A stretch of DNA of 13,636 nucleotides from DATDRS01 sp035291605 (GCA_035291605.1 DATDRS010000352.1:1-13636); one strand, 5' to 3'; numbered from the stretch's first letter, positions 5,681 to 12,392 are shown. Notes: a model not told the origin generated them from the sequence alone. A program made the numbers and translations.

Positions 5681-7873
5681 ATGTCCCGCCTTCTTCGTCC
5701 CTCCTTTCTCTCGTTCAGCCTTATGGCTGTGGCCGTTGCGCTCTTTGGTCGCAGCCTCAGCGAGGCCAAGTGGGTAAGCGGCAACACGGCGCATGTCGGG
5801 GGGCTGTGGCTCGGCCTGTTGTGCGGCCTCTTGCTCGCCGCCTCGCGCTGGCGGGGCTGGAGCGCGCTGGGGTACACAGCTGTTCTCTCCCTCGCCGCTG
5901 CCGCCGAGGTCATCGGGCGCGTGCTGCCCTCCGTCACCGTGCTTCAATCTGCGTCTTTCGCCGACGTGGTCTGGATTATGCACGTGCGCTTGCTGACGCT
6001 GGCGGACCGGCTCAACGGATGGGTTGGCGCTTATTTCGGCGGCGAGGTCATCAAGGACACCGGGTTGTTCGTCTTTCTGCTTGTCATCACGGGGTGGAAT
6101 GCCAGCGCCTGGCTGGCGTGGTGCGTCCTGCGGCGGCAAAGGGCGTTGGAAGGATTGCTGCCCTCCGGTTTCCTGCTCGCGCTGAACGTTCATCTGAGCG
6201 GGCAGCCGTTCTCTGTCTTCTGGTATTTTGTCGTGAGCGCCGGGCCGCTGACCGCTATCGCCGCCTTTGTCCGGCAACACGCCGACTGGGACCGGCGTCA
6301 GGTGGATTATTCCGGCGAACTGGGATTCACCTGGGGCGCGAGCGCGCTGACGATCACACTAGTGATCGGCCTGCTGGCTGGGGTGGCGCCATTCGTCGGC
6401 ACGCCCCAGGGCTGGGAGATGCTATCAGGCTGGGCGCGCGTGGCCCGATTGAGGACCGCCGACACCGCCGCGCAGCTCTTCTCCGGCGTGAACCCGCCGG
6501 CCGGGCCGGCCGCGCGGACGACGGCCCGCACGCCCGACCTCGAATTTATCGGCGAACCGCCCGACCAGGGGAACGACACAGTGATGTGGGTCGTCGTGAA
6601 CGATCCGGCTCCCCCACCGCCGCAGGCAGACCGGCCCGAGGCGCGCGTCCCCAGGCATTACTGGCGCAGCAGCATCTTCGCCACATACACCGGCAAAGGC
6701 TGGACGCCGCTGCAGTTGTCTCCCTTCTTCGGGCCCCCGGAGCGCCTGCAGACTCCAGCAGGGCGCTACGAACTTCGCCAGCATTTTGAGATCGTCGCGC
6801 CGCACGGCGAGGCGCTCTTTGCGGTGAACCTGCCCGTCTCCGCCGAAGGCGGCGCCCAACTCCGCTCCACCGCGCTGGGCGACAGCGCCAGATTGTTGGG
6901 GACAGTTTCAGTTTATGACGTCACCTCCTGGGCAACACAACTGACCAAGGCGCAGCTCAACTCGGCTGCAGCAGTGTACCCGCCCGAAATCAGCGCGACG
7001 TACCTGCAACTGCCGCCCTCGCTTCCCCAGCGTGTGCGCACCCTCGCCGCCCGCGTCACGGCGGGCGCCAGCGCGCCGTATGACAAAGCCGCCCGCCTGC
7101 AAGCGTATCTGCGCGCGACCTATCCCTATACCCTGGACGTACCCGGCCCGCCGACGGATGAAGACGTAGTGGACTATTTTCTGTTCGAGGCGCCCGGCGG
7201 ATTCTGCTCGTACTACGCCTCGGCGATGGCGGTGATGCTCCGTTCCATCGGCATCCCGGCGCGCGTGGTCACGGGCTACGCCACGGGCGACTACGATTAC
7301 ACGCGCGGCGCCTACCGCGTGCCCGCGAACGCCTCGCACGCCTGGGTCGAAGTGTATTTCCCTGACTATGGCTGGGTGGAGTTCGAGCCGACGGCGGCGC
7401 GCGCGGAGTTCGTGTATGCGAGTGAAAGCTCCCCGATCAGCGCCGCCGCCCCCGAAGCACCCACGCCAGCGCAGGCTAAGGATCGGATCCCTGAGTGGGT
7501 CATAGGGGCCATCGGGGTACTGGGAATCATCGGGGCCGCCTGGTGGTGGTTGAGCCAGGCACGTCAGCCGGGATTACGCGGGCCACGCGGGCGGGCGCAA
7601 GCCCTGTACCGGCGCATCCGGTGGGCGCTGGCGAGCGCCGGCCTCGCCGCCGCCCCATCCGTCACGCCGGGCGAGTTCGCCGCCGCCGCCGCGCCGAGCC
7701 TGCATGCCTACAAGAAATTGGAATCGGCGCTCGGCGAATCTACCGACCTGTACGTGCAGGCTACATTCAGCCCGCGCGCGCCCGACGACGTGGAAACGCG
7801 CGCGGCGCAGCGCCGGTGGCGACAGGCGCTGCCCGATTGGCTCAAGTTGTGGCTCAGGCGGCATATTGCCTAA
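5681..7873 (+). CDS. TgpA-like transglutaminase membrane protein (DUF3488 - transglutaminase core - DUF4129)
   Basis: The predicted protein has 730 residues. The N-terminal third holds about six hydrophobic segments (roughly 10-24, 40-55, 63-79, 128-150, 177-196, 218-240). An extracytoplasmic region leads to the transglutaminase-like core. The catalytic triad is visible: C509 in 'GGFCSYYASAMAVMLR', H553 in 'ASHAWVEVY' and D562 in 'FPDYGWVEFEPT'. One more transmembrane helix (about 607-624) and a cytoplasmic DUF4129-like tail rich in Trp/Arg follow. This is the domain order of the TgpA family, whose members are envelope enzymes or proteases. I preferred the ATG at 5681 over a TTG at 5669; neither has a strong ribosome binding site, so coupling to the DUF58 stop codon 15 bp upstream is likely. 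All catalytic residues are intact. Confidence 0.88.
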   Translation: MSRLLRPSFLSFSLMAVAVALFGRSLSEAKWVSGNTAHVGGLWLGLLCGLLLAASRWRGWSALGYTAVLSLAAAAEVIGRVLPSVTVLQSASFADVVWIMHVRLLTLADRLNGWVGAYFGGEVIKDTGLFVFLLVITGWNASAWLAWCVLRRQRALEGLLPSGFLLALNVHLSGQPFSVFWYFVVSAGPLTAIAAFVRQHADWDRRQVDYSGELGFTWGASALTITLVIGLLAGVAPFVGTPQGWEMLSGWARVARLRTADTAAQLFSGVNPPAGPAARTTARTPDLEFIGEPPDQGNDTVMWVVVNDPAPPPPQADRPEARVPRHYWRSSIFATYTGKGWTPLQLSPFFGPPERLQTPAGRYELRQHFEIVAPHGEALFAVNLPVSAEGGAQLRSTALGDSARLLGTVSVYDVTSWATQLTKAQLNSAAAVYPPEISATYLQLPPSLPQRVRTLAARVTAGASAPYDKAARLQAYLRATYPYTLDVPGPPTDEDVVDYFLFEAPGGFCSYYASAMAVMLRSIGIPARVVTGYATGDYDYTRGAYRVPANASHAWVEVYFPDYGWVEFEPTAARAEFVYASESSPISAAAPEAPTPAQAKDRIPEWVIGAIGVLGIIGAAWWWLSQARQPGLRGPRGRAQALYRRIRWALASAGLAAAPSVTPGEFAAAAAPSLHAYKKLESALGESTDLYVQATFSPRAPDDVETRAAQRRWRQALPDWLKLWLRRHIA

Positions 7874-7875
7874 AT

Positions 7876-7921
7876 CAACCGCCATCCGCCATCTGCCAGC
7901 CTCAGCTGCGAATTGCGAGAA
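7876..7921. repeat. Heptad-periodic spacer
   Basis: Starting two bases after the transglutaminase stop codon, units CAACCGC, CATCCGC and CATCTGC (7876-7896) follow in strict 7-nt phase. Read on the opposite strand they are GCRGATG-like, the same consensus as the array at 4225-4266. Two further heptads starting GCGA (7908, 7915) follow just before the -10 element. Confidence 0.6.
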
Positions 7922-7940
7922 TCGCCGCCTGTGGTAGAAT
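7913..7940 (+). promoter_or_regulatory. Promoter for the Trm112-like gene
   Basis: TTGCGA (7913-7918), a 16-bp spacer ending in TGG, and TAGAAT (7935-7940). The expected start of transcription is near 7947, leaving an 18-base leader that contains the ribosome binding site AGGGAG (7953-7958). Confidence 0.6.
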
Positions 7941-7964
7941 CCGCGCCACTTTAGGGAGAATGCT

Positions 7965-8189
7965 ATGGTCAGTCCTGACTTGCTCGAAATCCTGCGCTGC
8001 CCGCACTGCGTCCGCGAAAAGCCGGGGATGCTGGAGCTGGAGCGAGACACCTGGCTCGTGTGCCAGGAACCCGACTGCGGGCGAAAGTACCCCATCCGCG
8101 ACGATATCCCAGTGATGCTCATCGAAGAGGGGAGCAAGTGGATGAAGACGCCCGTCGCGGATTTGCCCGTCCCGCCCCCCAAAGACTAA
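7965..8189 (+). CDS. Trm112-like zinc-ribbon protein
   Basis: The predicted protein has 74 residues. It matches the small bacterial Trm112/YcaR family: 'LLEILRCPHC' at the start, four cysteines (C12, C15, C33, C38) able to bind one zinc ion, and the family signature 'YPIRDDIPVMLIEE' (42-55). The C-terminus is a short proline-rich tail. In eukaryotes and archaea Trm112 activates methyltransferases; bacterial homologues are mostly uncharacterised, and no methyltransferase lies beside it here. The start is supported by AGGGAG six bases upstream and by a well-placed promoter. The next gene begins 13 bp after the stop codon, so the three genes 7965-9032 probably form one transcript. Confidence 0.88.
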   Translation: MVSPDLLEILRCPHCVREKPGMLELERDTWLVCQEPDCGRKYPIRDDIPVMLIEEGSKWMKTPVADLPVPPPKD

Positions 8190-8202
8190 CCCGCCTCAAC
8201 CA

Positions 8203-8478
8203 ATGATCGCCCGGCGCTACACCGCGCTCTCGCTCATCCCGCTGGCTATGTCGCTGGCGGGCTTTGCCGCGTTGGGCGCGCCGGACCCGCTGCGCGGCCC
8301 GCTCATCGCCACGGAACCCTTTGGGCCGGACGGGTTGCTCGGCCTCTTCACGCAGCCTATGTACCTGGCCGACGCCATCGGCCTCGTGCTCCTCGCCCTG
8401 GCCACGCTCGAAATCTGGATCCTCGCCATCACCTGGGAGTACCGCCGCCACCGCCATTACAAAACCGACAAGCGATGA
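8203..8478 (+). CDS. Small membrane protein, two predicted transmembrane helices
   Basis: The predicted protein has 91 residues. I do not recognise its family. A hydrophobic segment covers about 9-26 (SLIPLAMSLAGFAALGA) and a second about 55-78 (ADAIGLVLLALATLEIWILAI). Between them is an extracytoplasmic-looking loop rich in Gly and Pro. The C-terminus is strongly basic (RRHRHYKTDKR) and probably cytoplasmic, as is the N-terminus (MIARRY). There is no clear ribosome binding site. Its stop codon overlaps the start of the HEAT-repeat gene (ATGA at 8475-8478), so the two are probably translationally coupled. GC-rich codon use matches its neighbours, which supports real coding. Confidence 0.75.
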   Translation: MIARRYTALSLIPLAMSLAGFAALGAPDPLRGPLIATEPFGPDGLLGLFTQPMYLADAIGLVLLALATLEIWILAITWEYRRHRHYKTDKR

Positions 8479-9032
8479 CCGTCCTGGACGAGTTGTTTTC
8501 CGGGGACGACGCGCGCGCGGCCGCGGTCCTGGAGCACGTTGACGCGGCCCACCTGCCCGCCCTCGCGGAGGCGCTGGCCTCGGGCGGCGCGGACTCTCGC
8601 TGGTGGGCGGCGTGCGCGCTCGCCCGCCTGCCGGATGCACGCGCGCTGAACGCGCTCCTCGCCGCCGCCATTGACCCCGACCCGGACGTGCGCGCCGCCG
8701 TCCTGCAGGGCCTCGGCGAGCAGCGCGCCCCCGAAGCCGTGGCGCCGCTCCTCTTCGCCCTCGCCGACGACAGCTCCTACCTCGCCCGCCTCGCAGCGGA
8801 TGCGCTCATCCGCATCGGCAAACCGGCCGTGCCTAGCCTGATCCGCGCGCTAGAGAACGACGCCGCGCCCCACGTCCGCGTCCACGCCGCGCGCGCCCTG
8901 GCGCTCATCGGCGACATCGCGGCCGTCCCAGCGTTGTTCCACGCACTCGAAGACGAGTCGGCGATGGTGCAGCATTGGGCGGAAGAAGGCCTGGACCGGA
9001 TGGGGGTAGGGCAGGTGTACTTTAAGCCGTGA
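8475..9032 (+). CDS. HEAT-repeat protein
   Basis: The predicted protein has 185 residues and is built almost entirely of about five HEAT/PBS-lyase-type helical pairs. The repeats are recognisable by 'D..VR.AA...L' cores: 'DPDVRAAVLQGLGEQRAPEAVAPLLFALAD', then 'SYLARLAADALIRIG', 'APHVRVHAARALALIGDIAAVPALFHAL' and 'SAMVQHWAEEGLDRMG'. Such solenoids are protein-interaction scaffolds; phycobilin lyases share the fold, but nothing here suggests pigment chemistry. It starts with an ATGA overlap on the preceding small membrane protein, which may recruit it to the membrane. Residues 1-25 are less repeat-like. There is no signal peptide, so it is probably cytoplasmic. Confidence 0.85.
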   Translation: MTVLDELFSGDDARAAAVLEHVDAAHLPALAEALASGGADSRWWAACALARLPDARALNALLAAAIDPDPDVRAAVLQGLGEQRAPEAVAPLLFALADDSSYLARLAADALIRIGKPAVPSLIRALENDAAPHVRVHAARALALIGDIAAVPALFHALEDESAMVQHWAEEGLDRMGVGQVYFKP

Positions 9033-9236
9033 ATTCTTGATGGGTGAGCGGTTCTGTAAGGAGCCGCCCGACCCCGGCGTGCGCCGACTGGCGTTACTGT
9101 CTACTACGATATCAAATAGGCAACTTGGATGGCGCAACTCTATAGCGTGCTGGCAATCCTCATTGCAGCGATAAACCTGGGCTTGTTCTTGGTCGCGCCA
9201 ACGGGATAGATTCTAGGTGCCCGGCCACCTCCGCCC
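9033..9236. other. Intergenic stretch between the HEAT-repeat gene and the rplI promoter
   Basis: This is the first part of a 330-bp gap. It has no recognisable RNA gene or strong terminator. A short GGCGTGCGCC inverted repeat lies near 9077-9086. The only plausible coding content is the 26-codon hydrophobic frame at 9129-9209. The local sequence is less GC-rich than the flanking genes. Confidence 0.5.
9129..9209 (+). CDS. Possible 26-residue single-helix membrane peptide
   Basis: The frame runs ATG (9129) to TAG (9207-9209) and encodes MAQLYSVLAILIAAINLGLF followed by LVAPTG. Almost all of it is one uninterrupted hydrophobic helix of bilayer-spanning length, with short polar ends. This is the shape of known bacterial small membrane proteins. 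There is only a weak GG before the start, no certain promoter, and an upstream in-frame stop at 9117. Chance cannot be excluded at this length. Confidence 0.25.
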   Translation: MAQLYSVLAILIAAINLGLFLVAPTG

Positions 9237-9265
9237 TTGAAAGAATAGCCCCCTTCTGCTACAAT
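9237..9265 (+). promoter_or_regulatory. rplI: Strong promoter for rplI
   Basis: TTGAAA (9237-9242), a 17-bp spacer ending in TGC, and TACAAT (9260-9265). This is the best complete promoter in the window, with -35, extended -10 and optimal spacing. The expected start of transcription is near 9272, giving a leader of about 90 bases before rplI. Confidence 0.7.
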
Positions 9266-9274
9266 CTCGCGCGC

Positions 9275-9299
9275 TCCCCCCACGCGGGGGAAGTTTTTT
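9275..9299 (+). promoter_or_regulatory. Terminator-like hairpin at the 5' end of the rplI leader
   Basis: A 6-bp stem (T9275 to C9280 with G9286 to A9291) closes a 5-base loop and is followed by AAG-to-T6 (T at 9294-9299). It begins only about 3 bases after the predicted start of transcription. It could be an attenuator for the ribosomal protein gene, or a 5' stabilising stem. If it is instead the terminator of upstream transcripts, the promoter call is still compatible. Confidence 0.4.
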
Positions 9300-9362
9300 G
9301 ACAATCAGGGCGTTGTACCCTTCGCCCGCCGCTGCTACAGAAAGGAAAGGGCTTGTATCCCC

Positions 9363-9899
9363 ATGAAAGTTTTGCTGCTCAAAGATGTGTATAAACTCGG
9401 CCACGCCGGCGACATCAAGAAGGTCGCCGACGGCTACGGGCGGAATTATCTGATCCCGCATGGGCTGGCGATGCTCGCCACGCCCGCGGCGGTGAAGCAG
9501 GCCGAGACCCTGCGCCAGAACGCCGCCATTGCCCGCGCCAGGATCAACGCCGAGCTGGCCGGGGTTGCCGAGAAGCTCAACGCGCTTACGCTCACCTTCG
9601 CGGTGAAGGCGGGCGAGACGGGCAAACTCTACGGCTCCATCACCCCGGCGACGATCGCAGAGGAGATCAAGAAGGCCTCCGGCCTCGAGGTAGACCGCCG
9701 CAACGTGGGCAACCAGCCGCTGCGCGAACTGGGCGAGTACAAAGTCCCGGTGCGGTTGACGACGGACCTGATCCCCTCGGTCAAGGTCGTCATCTACCGC
9801 GAGGGCGAGGTGCTCAAGACCGCCGCCGAAGCCCCGGCCCCGGAGGCCCAGGCCGCGCCGACCGAAGCCGTGCCCGCCGAGGCCACACCTGCGCAGTAA
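9363..9899 (+). CDS. rplI: 50S ribosomal protein L9
   Basis: The predicted protein has 178 residues. The N-terminal 23S rRNA-binding domain is clear: MKVLLLKDVYKLGHAGDIKK followed by the family signature 'GYGRNYLIPHGLA' (24-36). The central long helix (about 45-80) and the C-terminal domain with 'GKLYGSIT' and 'VKVVIYREG' follow. The family is normally about 150 residues; residues about 150-178 are an extra Ala/Pro/Glu-rich tail of low complexity. A purine-rich AAAGGAAAGG (9341-9350) lies upstream, with a rather long 12-base spacing to the ATG. The gene has its own promoter (9237-9265) and a terminator after it. L9 is not in its common rpsF-ssb-rpsR neighbourhood in this window. Confidence 0.95.
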   Translation: MKVLLLKDVYKLGHAGDIKKVADGYGRNYLIPHGLAMLATPAAVKQAETLRQNAAIARARINAELAGVAEKLNALTLTFAVKAGETGKLYGSITPATIAEEIKKASGLEVDRRNVGNQPLRELGEYKVPVRLTTDLIPSVKVVIYREGEVLKTAAEAPAPEAQAAPTEAVPAEATPAQ

Positions 9900-9940
9900 A
9901 GCCCGCACGGTTGGCATTCCTGTCTAAACTTTTGCCATCG

Positions 9941-9983
9941 GCCCACGGCCGGCGCACGCCGGAAGCCGGTGGCTTTGTTTTTT
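9941..9983 (+). terminator. Intrinsic terminator after rplI
   Basis: The GC-rich hairpin has an inner CCGGC/GCCGG stem around the loop GCAC and an outer GCC.AC/GTGGC stem with a bulge and a mismatch. TTTG and T6 follow (to 9983). It lies 41 bases after the L9 stop codon and ends 11 bases before the next start codon. Confidence 0.7.
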
Positions 9984-9994
9984 AGAAGTCCTGT

Positions 9995-10876
9995 ATGATC
10001 GGTCAGTTGCTGCGCGAGGCGCGCGAAGCCAAAGGCTGCACGCTGGAGGAGGCGGAGCGCGCCACGCGCATCCGCGCCAAGTATCTGGCGGCGCTGGAAG
10101 CCGAGGATTTCGGTGCGCTGCCTTCCGCCATACAGGCGCGCGGCTTTCTGCGCAATTACGCCCAGTTCCTGGGCCTGGAAGTCTCCCCCCTGCTGGCCGA
10201 ACACGCCAGGTTATCTAAGAAAACCGGCCTGGCGCTGCCGCTGACCTCGCGGCCGTCACGGCCGGCAGCCCGGCCTCGGGCTACAGCAGCGCCCCCGGCA
10301 TCCGATGGGGGGATTCAGGTCCGCCCGCGCCGCCTGCTCTCCGCCGATGTGCTCGTCGCCGCGCTGCTCACCATCGCGCTCGGCCTGTTGCTGCTCTGGG
10401 GCGGCTCGCAACTCTTGACCAGCGTGGCCGCCGGGGCGACGGGCACGCCGACTGCGGAAGGCACAGCCGCCCCCCCCAGCCTCACGGCGACCGCCGCTGC
10501 GCCGATCGTCGAAGCCGCTCTCCCTGCTACCCAGCCTCTGCCGACGCCGCTCCCCAATTACACCGGCGTGCACGTGCTGGTGCGCGCCGAACAGCGCCTG
10601 TGGCTGCGCGTCACGATTGACGGCGTCGAAGATTTCGCGGGGCTGATGCGACCCGGCGAGTCAAAGGAGTTCATCGGGCGGCAGGTGATTGAGTTGGTGA
10701 CGGGCAACGGCAAAGGGACGCACGTCATCTGGAATGGGATTGACCAGGGTACGCTGGGCGACGTGGGGGAGGTCGTGGCCCGGCTGTGGACGCTCGAAGG
10801 AATGGTGATCCCGACGCCGACGATCACCCCAACGCCGACAGTCACCCCGCCGCCCACGCGGACGCCGAGGCCGTGA
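9995..10876 (+). CDS. RodZ-like protein: HTH domain, transmembrane helix, DUF4115
   Basis: The predicted protein has 293 residues. The N-terminal cytoplasmic HTH_25-type domain (about 1-72) carries the signature 'LREAREAKGCTLEEAERATRI', 'YLAALEAEDFGALPS' and 'ARGFLRNYAQFLGL'. A Pro-rich linker is followed by one transmembrane helix (about 116-137). A Thr/Pro/Ala-rich extracytoplasmic linker leads to a DUF4115 domain (about 190-265). The C-terminus is a Thr-Pro repeat tail (272-293). RodZ links MreB filaments to the membrane in rod-shaped cells; no mreB is in the window, so the cell-shape role is inferred by family. The ATG has no good ribosome binding site. A TAGAAG (9983-9988) sits at a distance that would place transcription start on the ATG itself. 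Pairing with rimO downstream is common in other bacteria. Confidence 0.85.
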   Translation: MIGQLLREAREAKGCTLEEAERATRIRAKYLAALEAEDFGALPSAIQARGFLRNYAQFLGLEVSPLLAEHARLSKKTGLALPLTSRPSRPAARPRATAAPPASDGGIQVRPRRLLSADVLVAALLTIALGLLLLWGGSQLLTSVAAGATGTPTAEGTAAPPSLTATAAAPIVEAALPATQPLPTPLPNYTGVHVLVRAEQRLWLRVTIDGVEDFAGLMRPGESKEFIGRQVIELVTGNGKGTHVIWNGIDQGTLGDVGEVVARLWTLEGMVIPTPTITPTPTVTPPPTRTPRP

Positions 10877-10878
10877 AC

Positions 10879-10936
10879 GTGAGGCGTGAGACGTGATCCG
10901 GGATGGAAGGCTCGCTCGTCACGTGTCACGGATCAC
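10879..10936. repeat. Two oppositely oriented heptad arrays forming an inverted repeat
   Basis: Just after the rodZ-like stop codon (10874-10876), 7-nt units GTGAGGC, GTGAGAC (and a third beginning GTGA at 10893) run in phase from 10879 to 10899. From 10916 to 10936 the mirror-oriented units TCGTCAC, GTGTCAC (and GGATCAC) occur in phase. GTGATCCG (10893-10900) is the exact reverse complement of CGGATCAC (10929-10936). The array ends 4 bases before an extended -10 element. Confidence 0.6.
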
Positions 10937-10939
10937 TCA

Positions 10940-10948
10940 TGTTAGAAT
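10940..10948 (+). promoter_or_regulatory. rimO: Extended -10 promoter for rimO
   Basis: TGT followed by TAGAAT (10943-10948), with no recognisable -35. The expected start of transcription is near 10955, giving a leader of about 10 bases without a ribosome binding site before the ATG at 10965. This supports 10965 over upstream in-frame alternatives. Confidence 0.55.
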
Positions 10949-10964
10949 ACCTTCCACTATTCCT

Positions 10965-12353
10965 ATGGCAAAAGTCAAATCCAAACGCTTCCACCTCGTC
11001 AGCCTCGGCTGCTCCAAAAACACGGTTGATTCGGAGAGCATGGCCCACCTGCTCGGGCAAGCCGGATATCAGGCCACGACCGATCCGCGCCAGGCAGAGG
11101 TGCTCATCGTCAACACTTGCGGCTTCATCGGCCCGGCCAAGCAGGAGTCGGTGGCCGTGCTCAACCAACTGGCTTCCGGCAAGAAGCGCGGGCAGATGCT
11201 CATCGCCGCCGGCTGTCTGTCGCAGCGCTACGGCGCTGAACTGATGAAGTGGGTCCCCGGTCTCGACGGCCTCATCGGCACGCGCCGCTGGATGGACATC
11301 GTAGATTTCGTCCAGCGCCTGCGCGAGCGGCGGCGCCCTGAGCCGCTCTATCACCTGCCGGACGACGCAAAAGTCGTCGGTTCCGACGAGCACAGCGCGT
11401 TGCGGGCCGCCGTGCAGGGGGCGAGCGCCTATCTTAAGATCGCCGACGGCTGCCGCCGCCCGTGCGCCTTCTGCGCCATCCCGCTCATCAAAGGTACGGC
11501 CGTTTCGCGCCCGATGGAATCCATCCTGGCCGAGGCGCGCGCGCTCGAAGCGCAGGGCGTGCGCGAGCTGATCCTCATCGCGCAGGACACGACCGACTAC
11601 GGCCACGACCTCGGGATGAAAGACGGCCTCGCGGCGCTGCTCGAAGGAATCGCCGAGGCCGCGCCGGGGATTGACTGGACCCGCGTCATGTACGCCTACC
11701 CCGGCTACGTCACCGACCGGCTGATCGAGACAATGGCCGCGCGCCCGCAGATCACGCATTACCTCGACATGCCGCTCCAGCACGGCCACCCCATGACGCT
11801 GAGGCGGATGCGCCGTCCGGCGAACATCACGTGGGTGCATCAATCCATTGCCAAGATGCGCGCCGCCATGCCCGACCTCGCCCTGCGCTCGACGTTCATC
11901 GTCGGGTATCCGGGTGAGACGGAGGAGGAATTTCAGGCGCTGCTCGATTTCGTGGAGGAACTGAAATTTGACCGCCTGGGCGCGTTCACCTTCTCCTACG
12001 AGCCGGGCACGGAGTCGGCGGCGCTGGGCGACCCCATCCCCGAAGCAGTGAAGCAGGAACGCAAAGACAGGCTCATGGCGCTGCAACAGCGCCTCTCGCT
12101 CGCGAAGAACCAGGCGCTGGTAGGCAAGACCTTGAACGTGTTGGTGGAAGGGCAGGGGGATGGCCTGAGCATTGGACGCACTTACCGTGACGCGCCGGAG
12201 ATTGACGGCGTGGTGGTCATTGACGGCGAAGCGCCGGTGGGCGAGATGGTCCCGGTGCGCATTTCGGGCGCGTTGGCGTATGATTTGTCGGGGACGGTGG
12301 AGACGGCCTCGGCTCAGGCAGTCACTGCGCCGTTGGGGTTGGTCAACGGATGA
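10965..12353 (+). CDS. rimO: Ribosomal protein S12 methylthiotransferase RimO
   Basis: The predicted protein has 462 residues. This radical-SAM enzyme adds a methylthio group to the conserved aspartate of ribosomal protein S12, using two iron-sulfur clusters. The N-terminal UPF0004 domain has the three cluster-binding cysteines C16 ('SLGCSKNTVDSE'), C52 ('VNTCGFI') and C84 ('AAGCLSQRY'). The radical-SAM cluster motif CxxxCxxC is C163, C167, C170. 'YAYPGYV', 'DMPLQHG' and 'GYPGETEEEF' follow. A TRAM domain fills about 385-450. The 'SLGCSKN..D' and 'MPLQH' forms favour RimO over MiaB. The frame extends upstream to 10893, but that part encodes the heptad repeat and lies before the promoter, so the ATG at 10965 is the likely start. 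All catalytic residues are present. Confidence 0.95.
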   Translation: MAKVKSKRFHLVSLGCSKNTVDSESMAHLLGQAGYQATTDPRQAEVLIVNTCGFIGPAKQESVAVLNQLASGKKRGQMLIAAGCLSQRYGAELMKWVPGLDGLIGTRRWMDIVDFVQRLRERRRPEPLYHLPDDAKVVGSDEHSALRAAVQGASAYLKIADGCRRPCAFCAIPLIKGTAVSRPMESILAEARALEAQGVRELILIAQDTTDYGHDLGMKDGLAALLEGIAEAAPGIDWTRVMYAYPGYVTDRLIETMAARPQITHYLDMPLQHGHPMTLRRMRRPANITWVHQSIAKMRAAMPDLALRSTFIVGYPGETEEEFQALLDFVEELKFDRLGAFTFSYEPGTESAALGDPIPEAVKQERKDRLMALQQRLSLAKNQALVGKTLNVLVEGQGDGLSIGRTYRDAPEIDGVVVIDGEAPVGEMVPVRISGALAYDLSGTVETASAQAVTAPLGLVNG

Positions 12354-12392
12354 GACGGATGGAACAGGGAAGAGAAGTGGAACAAATGAAAC
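12348..12392. repeat. 9-nt periodic array across the end of rimO
   Basis: Five consecutive 9-nt units (12348, 12357, 12366, 12375, 12384) are related to RRATGGAAC, for example GGATGGAAC and AAGTGGAAC. The first unit includes the rimO stop codon. The array abuts the terminator hairpin of the convergent gene. Confidence 0.5.

Noticed and set aside
9040..9174. 44-codon frame after the HEAT-repeat gene
   Set aside because: No ribosome binding site, mixed composition and no structural pattern; it competes with the better hydrophobic frame at 9129.
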